From UBA1672 sp033851915 (lineage in GTDB: Bacteria; Pseudomonadota; Alphaproteobacteria; Micavibrionales; Micavibrionaceae), in assembly GCA_033851915.1 (NCBI GenBank), contig JAWSVM010000001.1, positions 744,001 through 808,000 of the forward strand: 64,000 nt of DNA, in the 5' to 3' direction. Position 1 is the first letter of the stretch. The number at the start of each line of letters is the position of its first letter. The notes beneath the pieces are model-generated. The model had not been told where the DNA came from and did not search any database. It worked only from the letters and a program-made list of their open reading frames with translations. This document shows positions 53,596 through 62,522 of the stretch, in pieces. Both the position numbers and the translations under genes were made by a program.

Positions 53596-54518
53596 GATTG
53601 GCCTACCAATGTTACGAAAATATCTTCTAGGGAGCTTTGGCGCGTGTCGATGTCTTTGCATTTGATCCCGCTGTCTTTGAGGTGATCAAGCAGTTCGGCC
53701 ACGCCGTTATTTTTCTTGGATGGGTCGTATGTGAAGGTTAAACGCTCTCTATTTTCAGATAAAAGCAAATTATAGTCCGCGAGAGATGTCGGGATTTCTG
53801 TGATTTTGGAGTATAGCTCCAGAATCAGTTCCTTCTTCCCCAGCTTTTTCATCAGGGTTTTCTTTTCCTCAATCAAAATCAGCTTGCCCTTATTGATGAT
53901 GCCAATGCGATCGGCCATTTCTTCGGCTTCTTCGATGTAATGGGTGGTCAGGATAATGGTTGTGCCGTTATCACGTAAGCGGCGGATTTGTCGCCACATG
54001 GATTTACGAAGCTCCACATCCACGCCTGCGCTTGGTTCATCAAGGAACAGAATTTCAGGTTCGTGGGACAGGGCTTTGGCGATCATCACGCGGCGTTTCA
54101 TACCGCCCGATAGTTTACGAATTTGCTCGTCTTTCTTATCCCAGAGCGATAAATCTTCTAGTATTTCCTGAATAAAAGCGGGGTTTTTGGGTTTGCCGAA
54201 CAGGCCGCGGCTAAAGCTGACGGTGTTCCATACGGTTTCAAATGCATCTGTTGTCAGCTCTTGTGGGACGAGGCCGATTTTCCCGCGGGCAATGCGGTAT
54301 TCCTTGGTGTGATCATGGCCGCAGATTTCGATTGTGCCGCTACTCACTCTGATAATGCCGCAAATGGCACTGATCAGTGTGGTTTTTCCTGCGCCATTGG
54401 GGCCGAGCAACGCGAATATTTCACCTGATGCGATATCCAAATTAATATCATCAAGAGCGATGAGACCGCTATCATAGGTCTTGGTCAGGCTTTGAACAGA
54501 GATTGCTGGTTTTGTCAT
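53592..54518 (-). CDS. ABC transporter ATPase (ABC-2 exporter)
   Basis: This 308-residue ATPase has Walker A GPNGAGKTT (39-47), the signature LSGGM (136-140), Walker B ILFLDEP (156-162) with SAGVD, and the switch His in IILTTHYIEEAEEMADRIG. The CcmA/DrrA/NodI-type C-terminal extension is present. It is translationally coupled to the permease. It lies 64 bp downstream of the EamA gene, probably in one unit with it. Confidence 0.95.
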   Translation of the reverse strand: MTKPAISVQSLTKTYDSGLIALDDINLDIASGEIFALLGPNGAGKTTLISAICGIIRVSSGTIEICGHDHTKEYRIARGKIGLVPQELTTDAFETVWNTVSFSRGLFGKPKNPAFIQEILEDLSLWDKKDEQIRKLSGGMKRRVMIAKALSHEPEILFLDEPSAGVDVELRKSMWRQIRRLRDNGTTIILTTHYIEEAEEMADRIGIINKGKLILIEEKKTLMKKLGKKELILELYSKITEIPTSLADYNLLLSENRERLTFTYDPSKKNNGVAELLDHLKDSGIKCKDIDTRQSSLEDIFVTLVGQS

Positions 54519-54582
54519 GGTTTTCTGCGGCTTCCTTGGATTGGAGTAGAAGTTACAATATCGAAAGATTGTTGTATACGGG

Positions 54583-55470
54583 TTATTTTGATCTCTTGGG
54601 GGTTTTCATCGCGATGATATTGCCAAGCAAGGTTAGCATAACACCTGCTATCGAGAGTTGTGTCCATGTGTAACCCTCGAAGATTGTGGAAATGGTGAGT
54701 GCCACAAGTGGGAATAGGACTGCGGTGTAGGCGGCTTTGTCTGCGCCGATGTTCTTTACAAGGGTTAGGTAACAGCCAAAGGCAATGGCAGAGCCGAAGA
54801 CGGATAAATATATCATGGACAGGGTGTATCCGTAGGTCATTTCGAAGGTGAACGGTGCGCCCATCATGATGGCAAGTGCGAGAGAAAACCCTGCGCCATA
54901 GAGCATGCCATATGCGTTTGACTCCATAACAGGAATGTTGTCGCGGCTGTTTTTCATTGAGACCATATTCCCCAAGGATGCGGAATAGCTGGCAATCAGG
55001 CACAGGATAATCCCTTGAACAATGTCATCGCCCAAATGTATATCTGCAATTTCCGGCCAGAAAACAAGGAGTATACCGGTTAATCCGATAAGGCTTCCCA
55101 ATAGAACCTGCTTCTTTATTTTCATTTTAAAGAACAAAGCCTGATTGAAAATATTCATTAAGGTCATGGTCGAGAATAATATAGCAACTAGGCCGGACGT
55201 TAGAAATGATGTTCCGAAATAGAATAAGACATAATTCAGGTTGAACAGAAACAGCCCTTGAAGGGCGAGGAATTTGTGTCGTCTGAATGAGAATTTGAAT
55301 GCAGGCTTCTTTCTAACCAGCCTCAGGAATGCAAATAAGATGCAGGCGGCCAGCATAAAGCGATAGCCAACGGAGACAACAGGGTGTACCTCGCCTAATT
55401 GAAAGGTGATGGCGTACCACGTTGATCCCCAGATCAGAACCGTGAGGGCATAAAGTCCGATATTGTTCAT
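54583..55470 (-). CDS. EamA/DMT-superfamily transporter
   Basis: This 295-residue protein has about ten helices. The start IGLYALTVLIWGSTWYAITF is a typical EamA opening; LNYVLFYFGTSFLTSGLVAI and GSLIGLTGILLVFWPEIADI are the later landmarks of the first half. It follows tyrS by 9 bp, an odd partner. Probably a metabolite exporter of unknown substrate. This is the third EamA gene in the window. Confidence 0.9.
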   Translation of the reverse strand: MNNIGLYALTVLIWGSTWYAITFQLGEVHPVVSVGYRFMLAACILFAFLRLVRKKPAFKFSFRRHKFLALQGLFLFNLNYVLFYFGTSFLTSGLVAILFSTMTLMNIFNQALFFKMKIKKQVLLGSLIGLTGILLVFWPEIADIHLGDDIVQGIILCLIASYSASLGNMVSMKNSRDNIPVMESNAYGMLYGAGFSLALAIMMGAPFTFEMTYGYTLSMIYLSVFGSAIAFGCYLTLVKNIGADKAAYTAVLFPLVALTISTIFEGYTWTQLSIAGVMLTLLGNIIAMKTPKRSK

Positions 55471-55479
55471 TATAAGCCC

Positions 55480-56730
55480 TTAAATTTTCACCAAAGCATG
55501 TCGTTTCTTGCCTGATGAAACTTTGATGTGATCGCTGTTCATATCTGCGAGTGATGCGGTTTGATCGATGCTGGAGACTTGCACGTCATTGATGCGTGCG
55601 CCGCCGCCCTTGATGAGGCGTCGAGCATCCCCTTTGGAGGAGCAGAGTCCGGTTTCAACCAGCAGCTCAACAACGTCAATGCCGTTTTCAAGGAAGTCTT
55701 TGCCGACTGTGATGCTGGGCAAATCGCCACCGACACCGCCTTGTTCGAAGACGTCTTGCGCGGTTTTCACCGCGTCTTTGGCGGCATTTTCACCGTGGCA
55801 GAGTTTGGTTGCTTCGAAGGCTAAAATCTTCTTGGCTTCGTTGATTTCTGCGCCCTGTAGATTGCCTAACTTTCTGATTTCCATCATGTCCAGCGTGGTA
55901 AATCGGCGGAGCAATGTATCGACCATAATGTCATCGACATTGCGCCAATATTGATAGTAATCATAGGGCGAGAGCATGTCCGCGTTCAGCCATACTGCGC
56001 CATTCAAGGTCTTACCCATTTTCTTGCCATCCGGTGTGGTTAGCAGAGGTGCGGTCAAAGCAAAAAGCTGCACACGGTCGGCTTTGTGTCCCAGATCAAC
56101 ACCGTTAATGATATTTCCCCATTGGTCAGAACCACCCATTTGCAAAATAGTGCCGTGGCGGCGGTGTAGTTCAAGGAAATCATATCCTTGCATGACCATA
56201 TAGTTGAATTCCAGCAGGGTTAGCGGGCTTTCGCGCTCTAGGCGTGTTTTCACGGAGTCAAAGCCGATCATGCGGTTAATCGTAAAGAACCGCCCATAAT
56301 CACGCAAAAATGCCAGATATGACAGTTCGTCCAGCCAGTCATTATTATTGACCATTTGCGCGTCGCTCTCGCCTTCGCCGTAATTCAGGAATTGCTTGAA
56401 ACAGGTGGCTTGGATGTTTTTGATGTTGTCGTTGATCGTATCATCATCAAGAAGAACGCGTTGCTCATCCTTGAATGAGGGGTCGCCGATTTTGGATGTG
56501 CCGCCGCCCATCAGAGTAATTGGTCTGTGTCCGCATTGTTGAAACCAGTGCAGCATCATAATGCCCGTTAAGTTCCCGATATGTAAGGATTTTGCCGTTG
56601 CATCAAACCCGATATAGGCGCTTTGTGTGCCTTCGCATAGTTTCTTATCCAAGGCTTCGAAATTTGAACATTGATTAATGAATCCACGTTCCTCAAGGAT
56701 GTTTAGAAAATCTGATTTATAACTGGTCAT
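55480..56730 (-). CDS. tyrS: Tyrosyl-tRNA synthetase
   Basis: This 416-residue class I synthetase has the HIGH-like motif SLHIGNLTGIMMLHWFQQCG, the tyrosine-site motifs LEFNYMVMQGYDFLELH and QMGGSDQWGNIINGVDL, and the KMSKS-equivalent KKMGKTLNGAVW. It ends with an S4 RNA-binding domain (DARRLIKGGGARINDVQVSS). It is the first gene of the downstream cluster on this strand and is divergent from anmK across 77 bp. Confidence 0.97.
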   Translation of the reverse strand: MTSYKSDFLNILEERGFINQCSNFEALDKKLCEGTQSAYIGFDATAKSLHIGNLTGIMMLHWFQQCGHRPITLMGGGTSKIGDPSFKDEQRVLLDDDTINDNIKNIQATCFKQFLNYGEGESDAQMVNNNDWLDELSYLAFLRDYGRFFTINRMIGFDSVKTRLERESPLTLLEFNYMVMQGYDFLELHRRHGTILQMGGSDQWGNIINGVDLGHKADRVQLFALTAPLLTTPDGKKMGKTLNGAVWLNADMLSPYDYYQYWRNVDDIMVDTLLRRFTTLDMMEIRKLGNLQGAEINEAKKILAFEATKLCHGENAAKDAVKTAQDVFEQGGVGGDLPSITVGKDFLENGIDVVELLVETGLCSSKGDARRLIKGGGARINDVQVSSIDQTASLADMNSDHIKVSSGKKRHALVKI

Positions 56731-56807
56731 GCTTCTTCACTCTGATATATTATTTTATCTTATTTGTATAACAGCAAATATAAAGGACTCTCAAGGGGTT
56801 TGTAAGT

Positions 56808-57875
56808 ATGGGCGAACATAAAGTTTATAGAGCGATCGGATTAATGTCGGGAACGTCTTTGGACGGGGTCATTGATGTTGCCTTGATTGAAACGGATGGG
56901 CATGGCTATGTGAAGCCGTTGCGCTATTACGCACACCCGTATGATATTGCGGTTAGGGATAAGGTGCGTGCCTGTTTTGGTAAAACGGTGCGTGATGCGC
57001 AGATTGATGAAGTAGAACAATTGGTTACCGATATTCATATTGATGCGGTGAAGGCGTTGGGCGAGAAGGCGGATATTATCGGCTTTCACGGGCAGACGGT
57101 TACGCATAAGCCTGATGACGGCTTTACGTGGCAGCTTGGCGATGGAAAATCTTTGGCCAAAGCAACGGGCATGGATGTGGTGTGTGATATGCGCCAAGCC
57201 GATATCAAGGCAGGCGGGCAGGGCGCGCCGTTATTGCCGCTGTATCATCAAGCTTTGTTTTCTACGCAGGATAAGCCTGTGGCGGTTTTGAATTTGGGCG
57301 GGGTGGCGAATATTACTTATATGGCGGAAGATGGCGCGTTGATTGCGTTTGATTGCGGGCCTGCCAATGCTTTGATGGATGATTTTATCAAATCCAGAAC
57401 GGGTGACGACTTTGATAAAGGCGGACGCATGGCCTCGCGGGGCGCTATGTTAGAGAATGTGGTGAAAGATTTTCTTGCTGATCCGTATTTTATGAAAGCG
57501 CCGCCGAAATCTCTGGATCGTGATCATTGGTCAATTGAGTGTGTGCGTTATGCGTCTACGGCGGATGGTATGGCGACTTTGCTAGAGATGTCGGTTTGCG
57601 GGATTGAAAAGGCGATTGAGTGTTTACCGCAAAAACCTGCGCGTATTTATGCGGCGGGTGGTGGGCGTTACAATGAATTTATGTTGGCTATGCTTGCCAA
57701 GCATTTGGATATTCCCGTTGAGAATATCGATGTATTAGGTTGGAACGGTGATGCAACCGAGGCGGAGGGCTTTGCTTATCTGGCTGTGCGCTCTCTGCTT
57801 GGTTTGTCTTTGACTTTGCCTGCAACAACTGGCGCGCCGCGAGATATAACAGGTGGCGTTCTGTGCGCGGCGTAG
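56808..57875 (+). CDS. anmK: Anhydro-N-acetylmuramic acid kinase
   Basis: This 355-residue ASKHA-fold kinase recycles peptidoglycan by phosphorylating and opening 1,6-anhydroMurNAc. LMSGTSLDGVIDVALIETDG at the start is the hallmark; IIGFHGQTVTHKP, VAVLNLGGVANITYMAEDGA, FDCGPANALMDDF and WNGDATEAEGFAYLAVRSL follow. It fits with the amidase and GlmM elsewhere in the window as cell-wall turnover genes. Confidence 0.96.
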   Translation: MGEHKVYRAIGLMSGTSLDGVIDVALIETDGHGYVKPLRYYAHPYDIAVRDKVRACFGKTVRDAQIDEVEQLVTDIHIDAVKALGEKADIIGFHGQTVTHKPDDGFTWQLGDGKSLAKATGMDVVCDMRQADIKAGGQGAPLLPLYHQALFSTQDKPVAVLNLGGVANITYMAEDGALIAFDCGPANALMDDFIKSRTGDDFDKGGRMASRGAMLENVVKDFLADPYFMKAPPKSLDRDHWSIECVRYASTADGMATLLEMSVCGIEKAIECLPQKPARIYAAGGGRYNEFMLAMLAKHLDIPVENIDVLGWNGDATEAEGFAYLAVRSLLGLSLTLPATTGAPRDITGGVLCAA

Positions 57876-57922
57876 TTTCTTAATGGCTTGATTTTAAACA
57901 TAGAATATGGTTTTTACCCGTT

Positions 57923-58915
57923 ATGACACGTATTTTAGCATTAAACGAAAAATCGATTGCCGAGGCTGCTGCTATCTTAAAGGATGGTGGTTTGGTCGGT
58001 ATGCCGACGGAAACGGTTTATGGTTTGGCGGCTAATGCGTGTGATGGCGTGGCGGTGGCCAAGATATTTACGGCGAAAGGCCGTCCGCAATTTAACCCGT
58101 TGATTGTCCATGTGAATGATATTGATGAGGTGCGCGCCTTTGCGGAGCTTAGTACACAAGACGAGATTATCGCGCAGAAATTCTGGCCGGGGGCTTTAAC
58201 CTTAATTTTAAAACGTAAGGAAGATTGTGCCTTATCCGATTTGGTGAGTGCAGGTTTGCCAACGGTGGCGGTGCGCATTCCATCGCATAAAGGTGCGCGC
58301 GCGTTGATAAAAGCGTGTGGTTTTCCTGTTGCTGCGCCCAGTGCGAATAAATCGGGCAGCTTAAGCCCGACGACGCCTGCTCATGTTGCACAAAGCCTAG
58401 GCGACGCGGTTGATTTGATTTTGGCGGATGGGGCGTGTGCGGTTGGTTTGGAATCAACGGTGGTGGATTGCACGGGGGATCAACCCTATGTTTTACGCCC
58501 CGGCGGTGTGACGGCGGAGGATTTATCCGAAGCGTTGGGGGAAGAGGTTGGTTATTCTCTTGGAGAGGGGAAAAGCGAGAGCGTTAAATCTCCGGGGCAG
58601 CTTCTGAAACATTATGCGCCCTCTATTCCTGTACGTCTTAATGCGATTGATCTGGAGGAAGGGGAGGCGCTTCTTTCCTTTGGCGGGGTTAAGTTTATGG
58701 GGGTAAAGGGCGGTAGTGCAGCGTCAAACTTGCCTGACGATATGGTGCAACACCTCAGTAAAGAGGGCGATCTATACGAAGCTGCGGCGAATTTATTCGC
58801 GATGATGCGGGCTTTGGATAAGCCTGAACACAAAGCCATAGCCGTGATGAATATCCCTGATAACGGCATTGGTGTGGCGATTAATGATCGTTTAAAACGC
58901 GCGGCGAATTCTTGA
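57923..58915 (+). CDS. L-threonylcarbamoyladenylate synthase (Sua5/TsaC type)
   Basis: This 330-residue YrdC-domain enzyme makes threonylcarbamoyl-AMP for the tRNA t6A37 modification. PTETVYGLAANACDG, AKIFTAKGRPQFNPLIVHV and FPVAAPSANKSGSLSPTTPA are conserved. A C-terminal Sua5 domain (about 210-325; SPGQLLKHYAPSIPV linker) identifies the long form rather than TsaC. It is 47 bp downstream of anmK. Confidence 0.95.
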   Translation: MTRILALNEKSIAEAAAILKDGGLVGMPTETVYGLAANACDGVAVAKIFTAKGRPQFNPLIVHVNDIDEVRAFAELSTQDEIIAQKFWPGALTLILKRKEDCALSDLVSAGLPTVAVRIPSHKGARALIKACGFPVAAPSANKSGSLSPTTPAHVAQSLGDAVDLILADGACAVGLESTVVDCTGDQPYVLRPGGVTAEDLSEALGEEVGYSLGEGKSESVKSPGQLLKHYAPSIPVRLNAIDLEEGEALLSFGGVKFMGVKGGSAASNLPDDMVQHLSKEGDLYEAAANLFAMMRALDKPEHKAIAVMNIPDNGIGVAINDRLKRAANS

Positions 58916-58951
58916 GTTCTCAAGCCCTGCATTTTCGGATAGTATGCACGT

Positions 58952-59953
58952 ATGATATCACGTAATCGAAATAATACAGGTATGGGGAATACAGGGGCGC
59001 TTCAATATGCGCTGTCTTGGGTTTTGTGGCCGTTTCTGTTTGTGGGCTGTATGTCTATCACGGCCTATGGCTTTTCGCTGGATCATCCGTATTTACCGTT
59101 TGTGTTTTTTAACGGTGCTTACTTTTTGCTGATTGTGTCTCTTCTGTGGTTGGAACGCGTGATGCCGCATGAAGGTGCGTGGCATAAGCCCGATGGACAG
59201 ATTTTCGCAAATATTGCGCATACGCTGACCAGTAAGGGAACAACACAGGCTTTATTGGTGGTGAATGCCTATATCGGGGCAGGTATTGCAACGGGTGGCG
59301 CATCAGGTTTGTTGGGCGCGCAAATTTGGCCGTCTGATTGGCCGCTATGGGCGCAGGTGATATTGGCGGTTGTGGGGTCTGAATTTATGCTCTATTGGGC
59401 GCACCGCACGGCGCATGAATTTATGTTTTTGTGGCGCTTTCATGCCATTCATCACAGCGTTAAAAAGCTATGGATTGTGAATACCGGTCGTTTCCACTTT
59501 GTTGATAGTTTGTACAGCATCGTTTTGGGTATGTTGCCGTTGTTGGCGCTGGGCGCGTCTATGGATGTTGTGATGTGGTTGGCTGCGGTGACGGCCTTTA
59601 TCGGGATGCTAACCCATTGTAATGTTGAAATGCGCTTTGGCATTTTATCATGGATATTCAATACGCCGGAAATTCACCGTTGGCATCACAGCAGAGTCCT
59701 GCGTGAGGGGAATACGAATTATGGTGAGAATGTTATGCTGTGGGATCACGTGTTTAGAACCTTCTTTCATGAAGATCGCAGACCGCCCGCGCGTATTGGT
59801 ATTCATGAACATATGCCGTATAAATTCTCGGAGCAACTCATCTGGCCTTTCCTAACGAAGGAAAAGCGGCAGGCGATAAGCGATCTTTATAAGGCCAAAG
59901 CACAAGAAAATGATGTTGCGGATGCCACAGAGTTCCAACAGGCGGCGGAGTAA
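58952..59953 (+). CDS. Sterol desaturase / fatty acid hydroxylase family protein
   Basis: This 333-residue membrane protein has four to six helices and di-iron histidine boxes: YWAHRTAHEFMF, RFHAIHHSVKKLW, then later PEIHRWHHSRV. The superfamily hydroxylates or desaturates lipids, carotenoids or sterol-like compounds. The exact substrate is unknown. It ends 9 bp upstream of the fucose synthase gene. Confidence 0.88.
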   Translation: MISRNRNNTGMGNTGALQYALSWVLWPFLFVGCMSITAYGFSLDHPYLPFVFFNGAYFLLIVSLLWLERVMPHEGAWHKPDGQIFANIAHTLTSKGTTQALLVVNAYIGAGIATGGASGLLGAQIWPSDWPLWAQVILAVVGSEFMLYWAHRTAHEFMFLWRFHAIHHSVKKLWIVNTGRFHFVDSLYSIVLGMLPLLALGASMDVVMWLAAVTAFIGMLTHCNVEMRFGILSWIFNTPEIHRWHHSRVLREGNTNYGENVMLWDHVFRTFFHEDRRPPARIGIHEHMPYKFSEQLIWPFLTKEKRQAISDLYKAKAQENDVADATEFQQAAE

Positions 59954-59962
59954 TAAAATATA

Positions 59963-60934
59963 ATGACGGTAGGCTGGTTGGATACTCCATTATCTCTTGC
60001 GGGCAAACGTGTTTGGGTTGCGGGACATAATGGTTTGGTTGGCTCTGCTTTGCTTCGACGTTTAGAGCGTGAATCTTGTGATATTTTAACTGTAGAGCGT
60101 AAGGACCTTGATTTATGTCGGCAGGCCGATGTAGAGGATTGGCTCGCCGTGCATAAGCCTGACATCATTGTTATCGCGGCGGCGAAGGTTGGTGGTATCG
60201 GTGCGAATTCTGCACATCCCGCACAATTTTATTACGAGAATACAATGATTACGACCAATATTATGCATAGTGCGCATTTGGTGGGTGTTGAGCGATTATT
60301 ATTTCTGGGTTCATCTTGTATTTATCCGCGCGATTGCGCGCAGCCTATTGGAGAAGATGCTCTGCTGTCCGGTGCGTTGGAGCCGACAAACGAGGCTTAT
60401 GCTTTGGCAAAAATCGGTGGATTAAAAATGACGCAATATTATCGTCAGGAATATGGTTGTGATTTTATTTCTGCGATGCCGTGTAATCTCTATGGCGTGG
60501 GGGATTATTATGATGAACATAACGCTCACGTTATTCCTGCGCTGATTATGAAAGCGCATAATGCAAAGATACAACAAGATAAAACTCTACATGTCTGGGG
60601 CAGCGGTGCGCCTTTACGGGAATTTCTCTATGTTGATGATCTTGCGGATGCTTTGGTACTTTTGTTACAAAAATATAACGATTTTAGACATATTAATATT
60701 GGGTCAGGGCAGGAAGTAACAATAAAAAATCTTGCTAAGGATATCTGTGAAGTGGTTGAGTATAAAGGGAAACTTATATTCGATACATCAAAGCCCGATG
60801 GGGCACCAAGAAAAATACTAGACAGCCATCAATTATTCGGGATAGGTTGGGAACCTGAAATATGGCTAAAAGATGGCATAAGCAAATGCTACGATGAGTT
60901 TTTGGAAAGATACGGGAATGAAAAAGGCGGGTAA
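59963..60934 (+). CDS. fcl: GDP-L-fucose synthase
   Basis: This 323-residue short-chain dehydrogenase (epimerase-reductase) has the NADP motif VWVAGHNGLVGSALLRRLER. The Ser/Tyr/Lys triad is visible in FLGSSCIYPRD and EAYALAKIGGLKM. It turns GDP-4-keto-6-deoxymannose into GDP-fucose. The expected partner gmd is not in this window. The downstream gene looks like a ManC relative and overlaps by 17 bp, suggesting an exopolysaccharide or O-antigen locus. Confidence 0.93.
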   Translation: MTVGWLDTPLSLAGKRVWVAGHNGLVGSALLRRLERESCDILTVERKDLDLCRQADVEDWLAVHKPDIIVIAAAKVGGIGANSAHPAQFYYENTMITTNIMHSAHLVGVERLLFLGSSCIYPRDCAQPIGEDALLSGALEPTNEAYALAKIGGLKMTQYYRQEYGCDFISAMPCNLYGVGDYYDEHNAHVIPALIMKAHNAKIQQDKTLHVWGSGAPLREFLYVDDLADALVLLLQKYNDFRHINIGSGQEVTIKNLAKDICEVVEYKGKLIFDTSKPDGAPRKILDSHQLFGIGWEPEIWLKDGISKCYDEFLERYGNEKGG

Positions 60935-61820
60935 TATTGCGCCGGTAATTTTGATTGGTCGACCGAGTATGCGGTTGTGCCCGTCAGCGCGTGATAAAGT
61001 GCCATATTCTTTTCTACGGGTTCTTTCAAAATATTCCTTATTCCAAAATACGGTTCTGCGCGCGTTGTCTTTTCAGGCACCAATTATTGTATGTCATGAA
61101 TCTTATCATCACTTGGTGCAACAGCAGTTGGATGAAATTCAAGTTAGACCGCGTGTTATCATTTTAGAACCGGAATATAAGGGGAGTGCCGCTGCGATTA
61201 CGTTGGCGGCGTTTTATCTGAAGAATCAAGGTGAGCGGATGCTTATTCTTCCAAGCGATCATGTCTTGGAGGGTGAAGGGTTTGAAACGTGTGTCTATGA
61301 TGCTTTGGATAAGGTTGAAGACCATATTGTTCTTCTGGGTGTTAAACCCTCACGAGGAGAAAATGGGCACGGATATATTACTTGCGCAGAAGAAAATGGT
61401 GCTAGTCGTAAGGTTCTTCGTTTTGTGGAAAAGTCGAATGCTAAATCCGTACAGCAGCTCTTTAAAACGTCTAATTCTTTTTGGAATACAGGGATTTTTC
61501 TGGCGCGACCGCGTATATTTCTTGATGAATTGAAAAAGTTTGAACCGGAAACCCATAAATTTTGTCAACGGGCATTTTATGCGGGTCAGGAAGATGGTAG
61601 TATCTATCTTCTGGCGGGGGATGATTTTTCGAAAATTTTACCTATGTCGGTGGAGCATGCTATTTTAGAGATGTGCCAAAAAGCGTATGTGTATGAAATG
61701 TCTGTTTCTTGGAATGATTTGGGGGGATGGCCTCAAATTATCAGATTAAAAGTAAAATCAATATTTAGAAGAGAAAAGCGTATTCATCATGAACCAAGAC
61801 CCCGAAAAAGAGCATCCTAA
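60918..61820 (+). CDS. ManC-like mannose-1-P guanylyltransferase relative with degenerate active site
   Basis: This 300-residue protein aligns with the nucleotidyltransferase half of ManC: EPEYKGSAAAITLAAFYLKN, LPSDHVLEGEG, GVKPSRGENGHGYI, VEKSNAKSVQQLF, FWNTGIFLARPRIFLDELKK, SVEHAILEM and WNDLGGW are all in order. But the N-terminal glycine-rich motif, normally L-S-G-G-S-G-T-R-L-W-P, reads LIGRPSMRLCPSARDKVPYS (12-31), so G-G-x-G-T-R and the nearby Lys are missing. The PMI cupin domain is absent. It is probably an inactive or repurposed paralogue. ATG 60918 follows GGAAAGATACGGG; the frame extends to 60894. Confidence 0.7.
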   Translation: MKKAGNIAPVILIGRPSMRLCPSARDKVPYSFLRVLSKYSLFQNTVLRALSFQAPIIVCHESYHHLVQQQLDEIQVRPRVIILEPEYKGSAAAITLAAFYLKNQGERMLILPSDHVLEGEGFETCVYDALDKVEDHIVLLGVKPSRGENGHGYITCAEENGASRKVLRFVEKSNAKSVQQLFKTSNSFWNTGIFLARPRIFLDELKKFEPETHKFCQRAFYAGQEDGSIYLLAGDDFSKILPMSVEHAILEMCQKAYVYEMSVSWNDLGGWPQIIRLKVKSIFRREKRIHHEPRPRKRAS

Positions 61821-62427
61821 AAAAGAAGGCGTTCGTTATTCCTTTGGAAATGATTGTCGCCGTTCAACACGTACAGAAGATGCGTTTGATGAAAAGATGG
61901 ATAGAAAATCGGTTCTGTTAAGCCCTGGTGAATCATATTGTCTGGATGAGGATCAAAAAATGCTGGTTGCTGTAGTTGGGGCTGGTGTTTGTATGACGAT
62001 TTTTGATGAGAAACTGCATTTTGGTGTTATGGCTTGTCCGTTAATGACGCCGCAAATGTGCGCGGCATTTCCTAAATTCGATCAGATAGATGATGCGCTT
62101 ATTGCAAAAATTGTTGAACCGATTGGGAATGCTATATCCGAAATGAAGAAACATGGCGCGGCCAAAAATCGTATCCGTATTCGTTTATTTGGCGGTGCTG
62201 ATTTGCCGGATGACGAACAAGAGTGCGGGACAAAAAACTATGTGTTTGTTAAGGAATATCTGAAAAGTAAGCAATTATCTGTGATGGGTGAAGATATTGG
62301 TGGCACACATCTTCGTCGTGTGCATTTTTTGCCGAATATTGGCAGTGTGACGCGCTTTTCCTTGAGAAGAGGCGATGATTTTGACAATTTGAAGCAAGCT
62401 GAATTGTCGTATTTCGGCACATTGTAA
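61789..62427 (+). CDS. CheD-like protein lacking the catalytic Cys/His
   Basis: This 212-residue protein has a CheD layout: AVVGAGVCMTIFDEKLHFGV aligns with the LGSC-V-x-V-x-x-Y-D block, RIRIRLFGGADLP with the K-V-F-G-G-A block, and FVKEYLKSKQLSVMGEDIGG with the closing N-x-x-x-x-x-x-L-x-x-E-x-I-x-x-x-G-x-D-x-G-G pattern. CheD deamidates chemoreceptor glutamines using Cys27 and His44. Here the Cys position aligns with Gly64 or Ala, and the His position with Cys83, so deamidase activity is doubtful. The start overlaps the ManC-like gene by 32 bp. Function unknown. Confidence 0.65.
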   Translation: MNQDPEKEHPKKEGVRYSFGNDCRRSTRTEDAFDEKMDRKSVLLSPGESYCLDEDQKMLVAVVGAGVCMTIFDEKLHFGVMACPLMTPQMCAAFPKFDQIDDALIAKIVEPIGNAISEMKKHGAAKNRIRIRLFGGADLPDDEQECGTKNYVFVKEYLKSKQLSVMGEDIGGTHLRRVHFLPNIGSVTRFSLRRGDDFDNLKQAELSYFGTL

Positions 62428-62522
62428 ATTTTTATATGGGCGCTCGCGTTCATTTTGTTTTCGTTTTGCACGTAAACCCGTTACAAAGAGTTATCTATAT
62501 CGAAATATTTTAAGGGGATGTT

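Noticed and set aside
54515..55003. 162-codon ORF overlapping the EamA gene
   Set aside because: Alternative frame of a clear ten-helix transporter; basic, His-rich nonsense-like translation.
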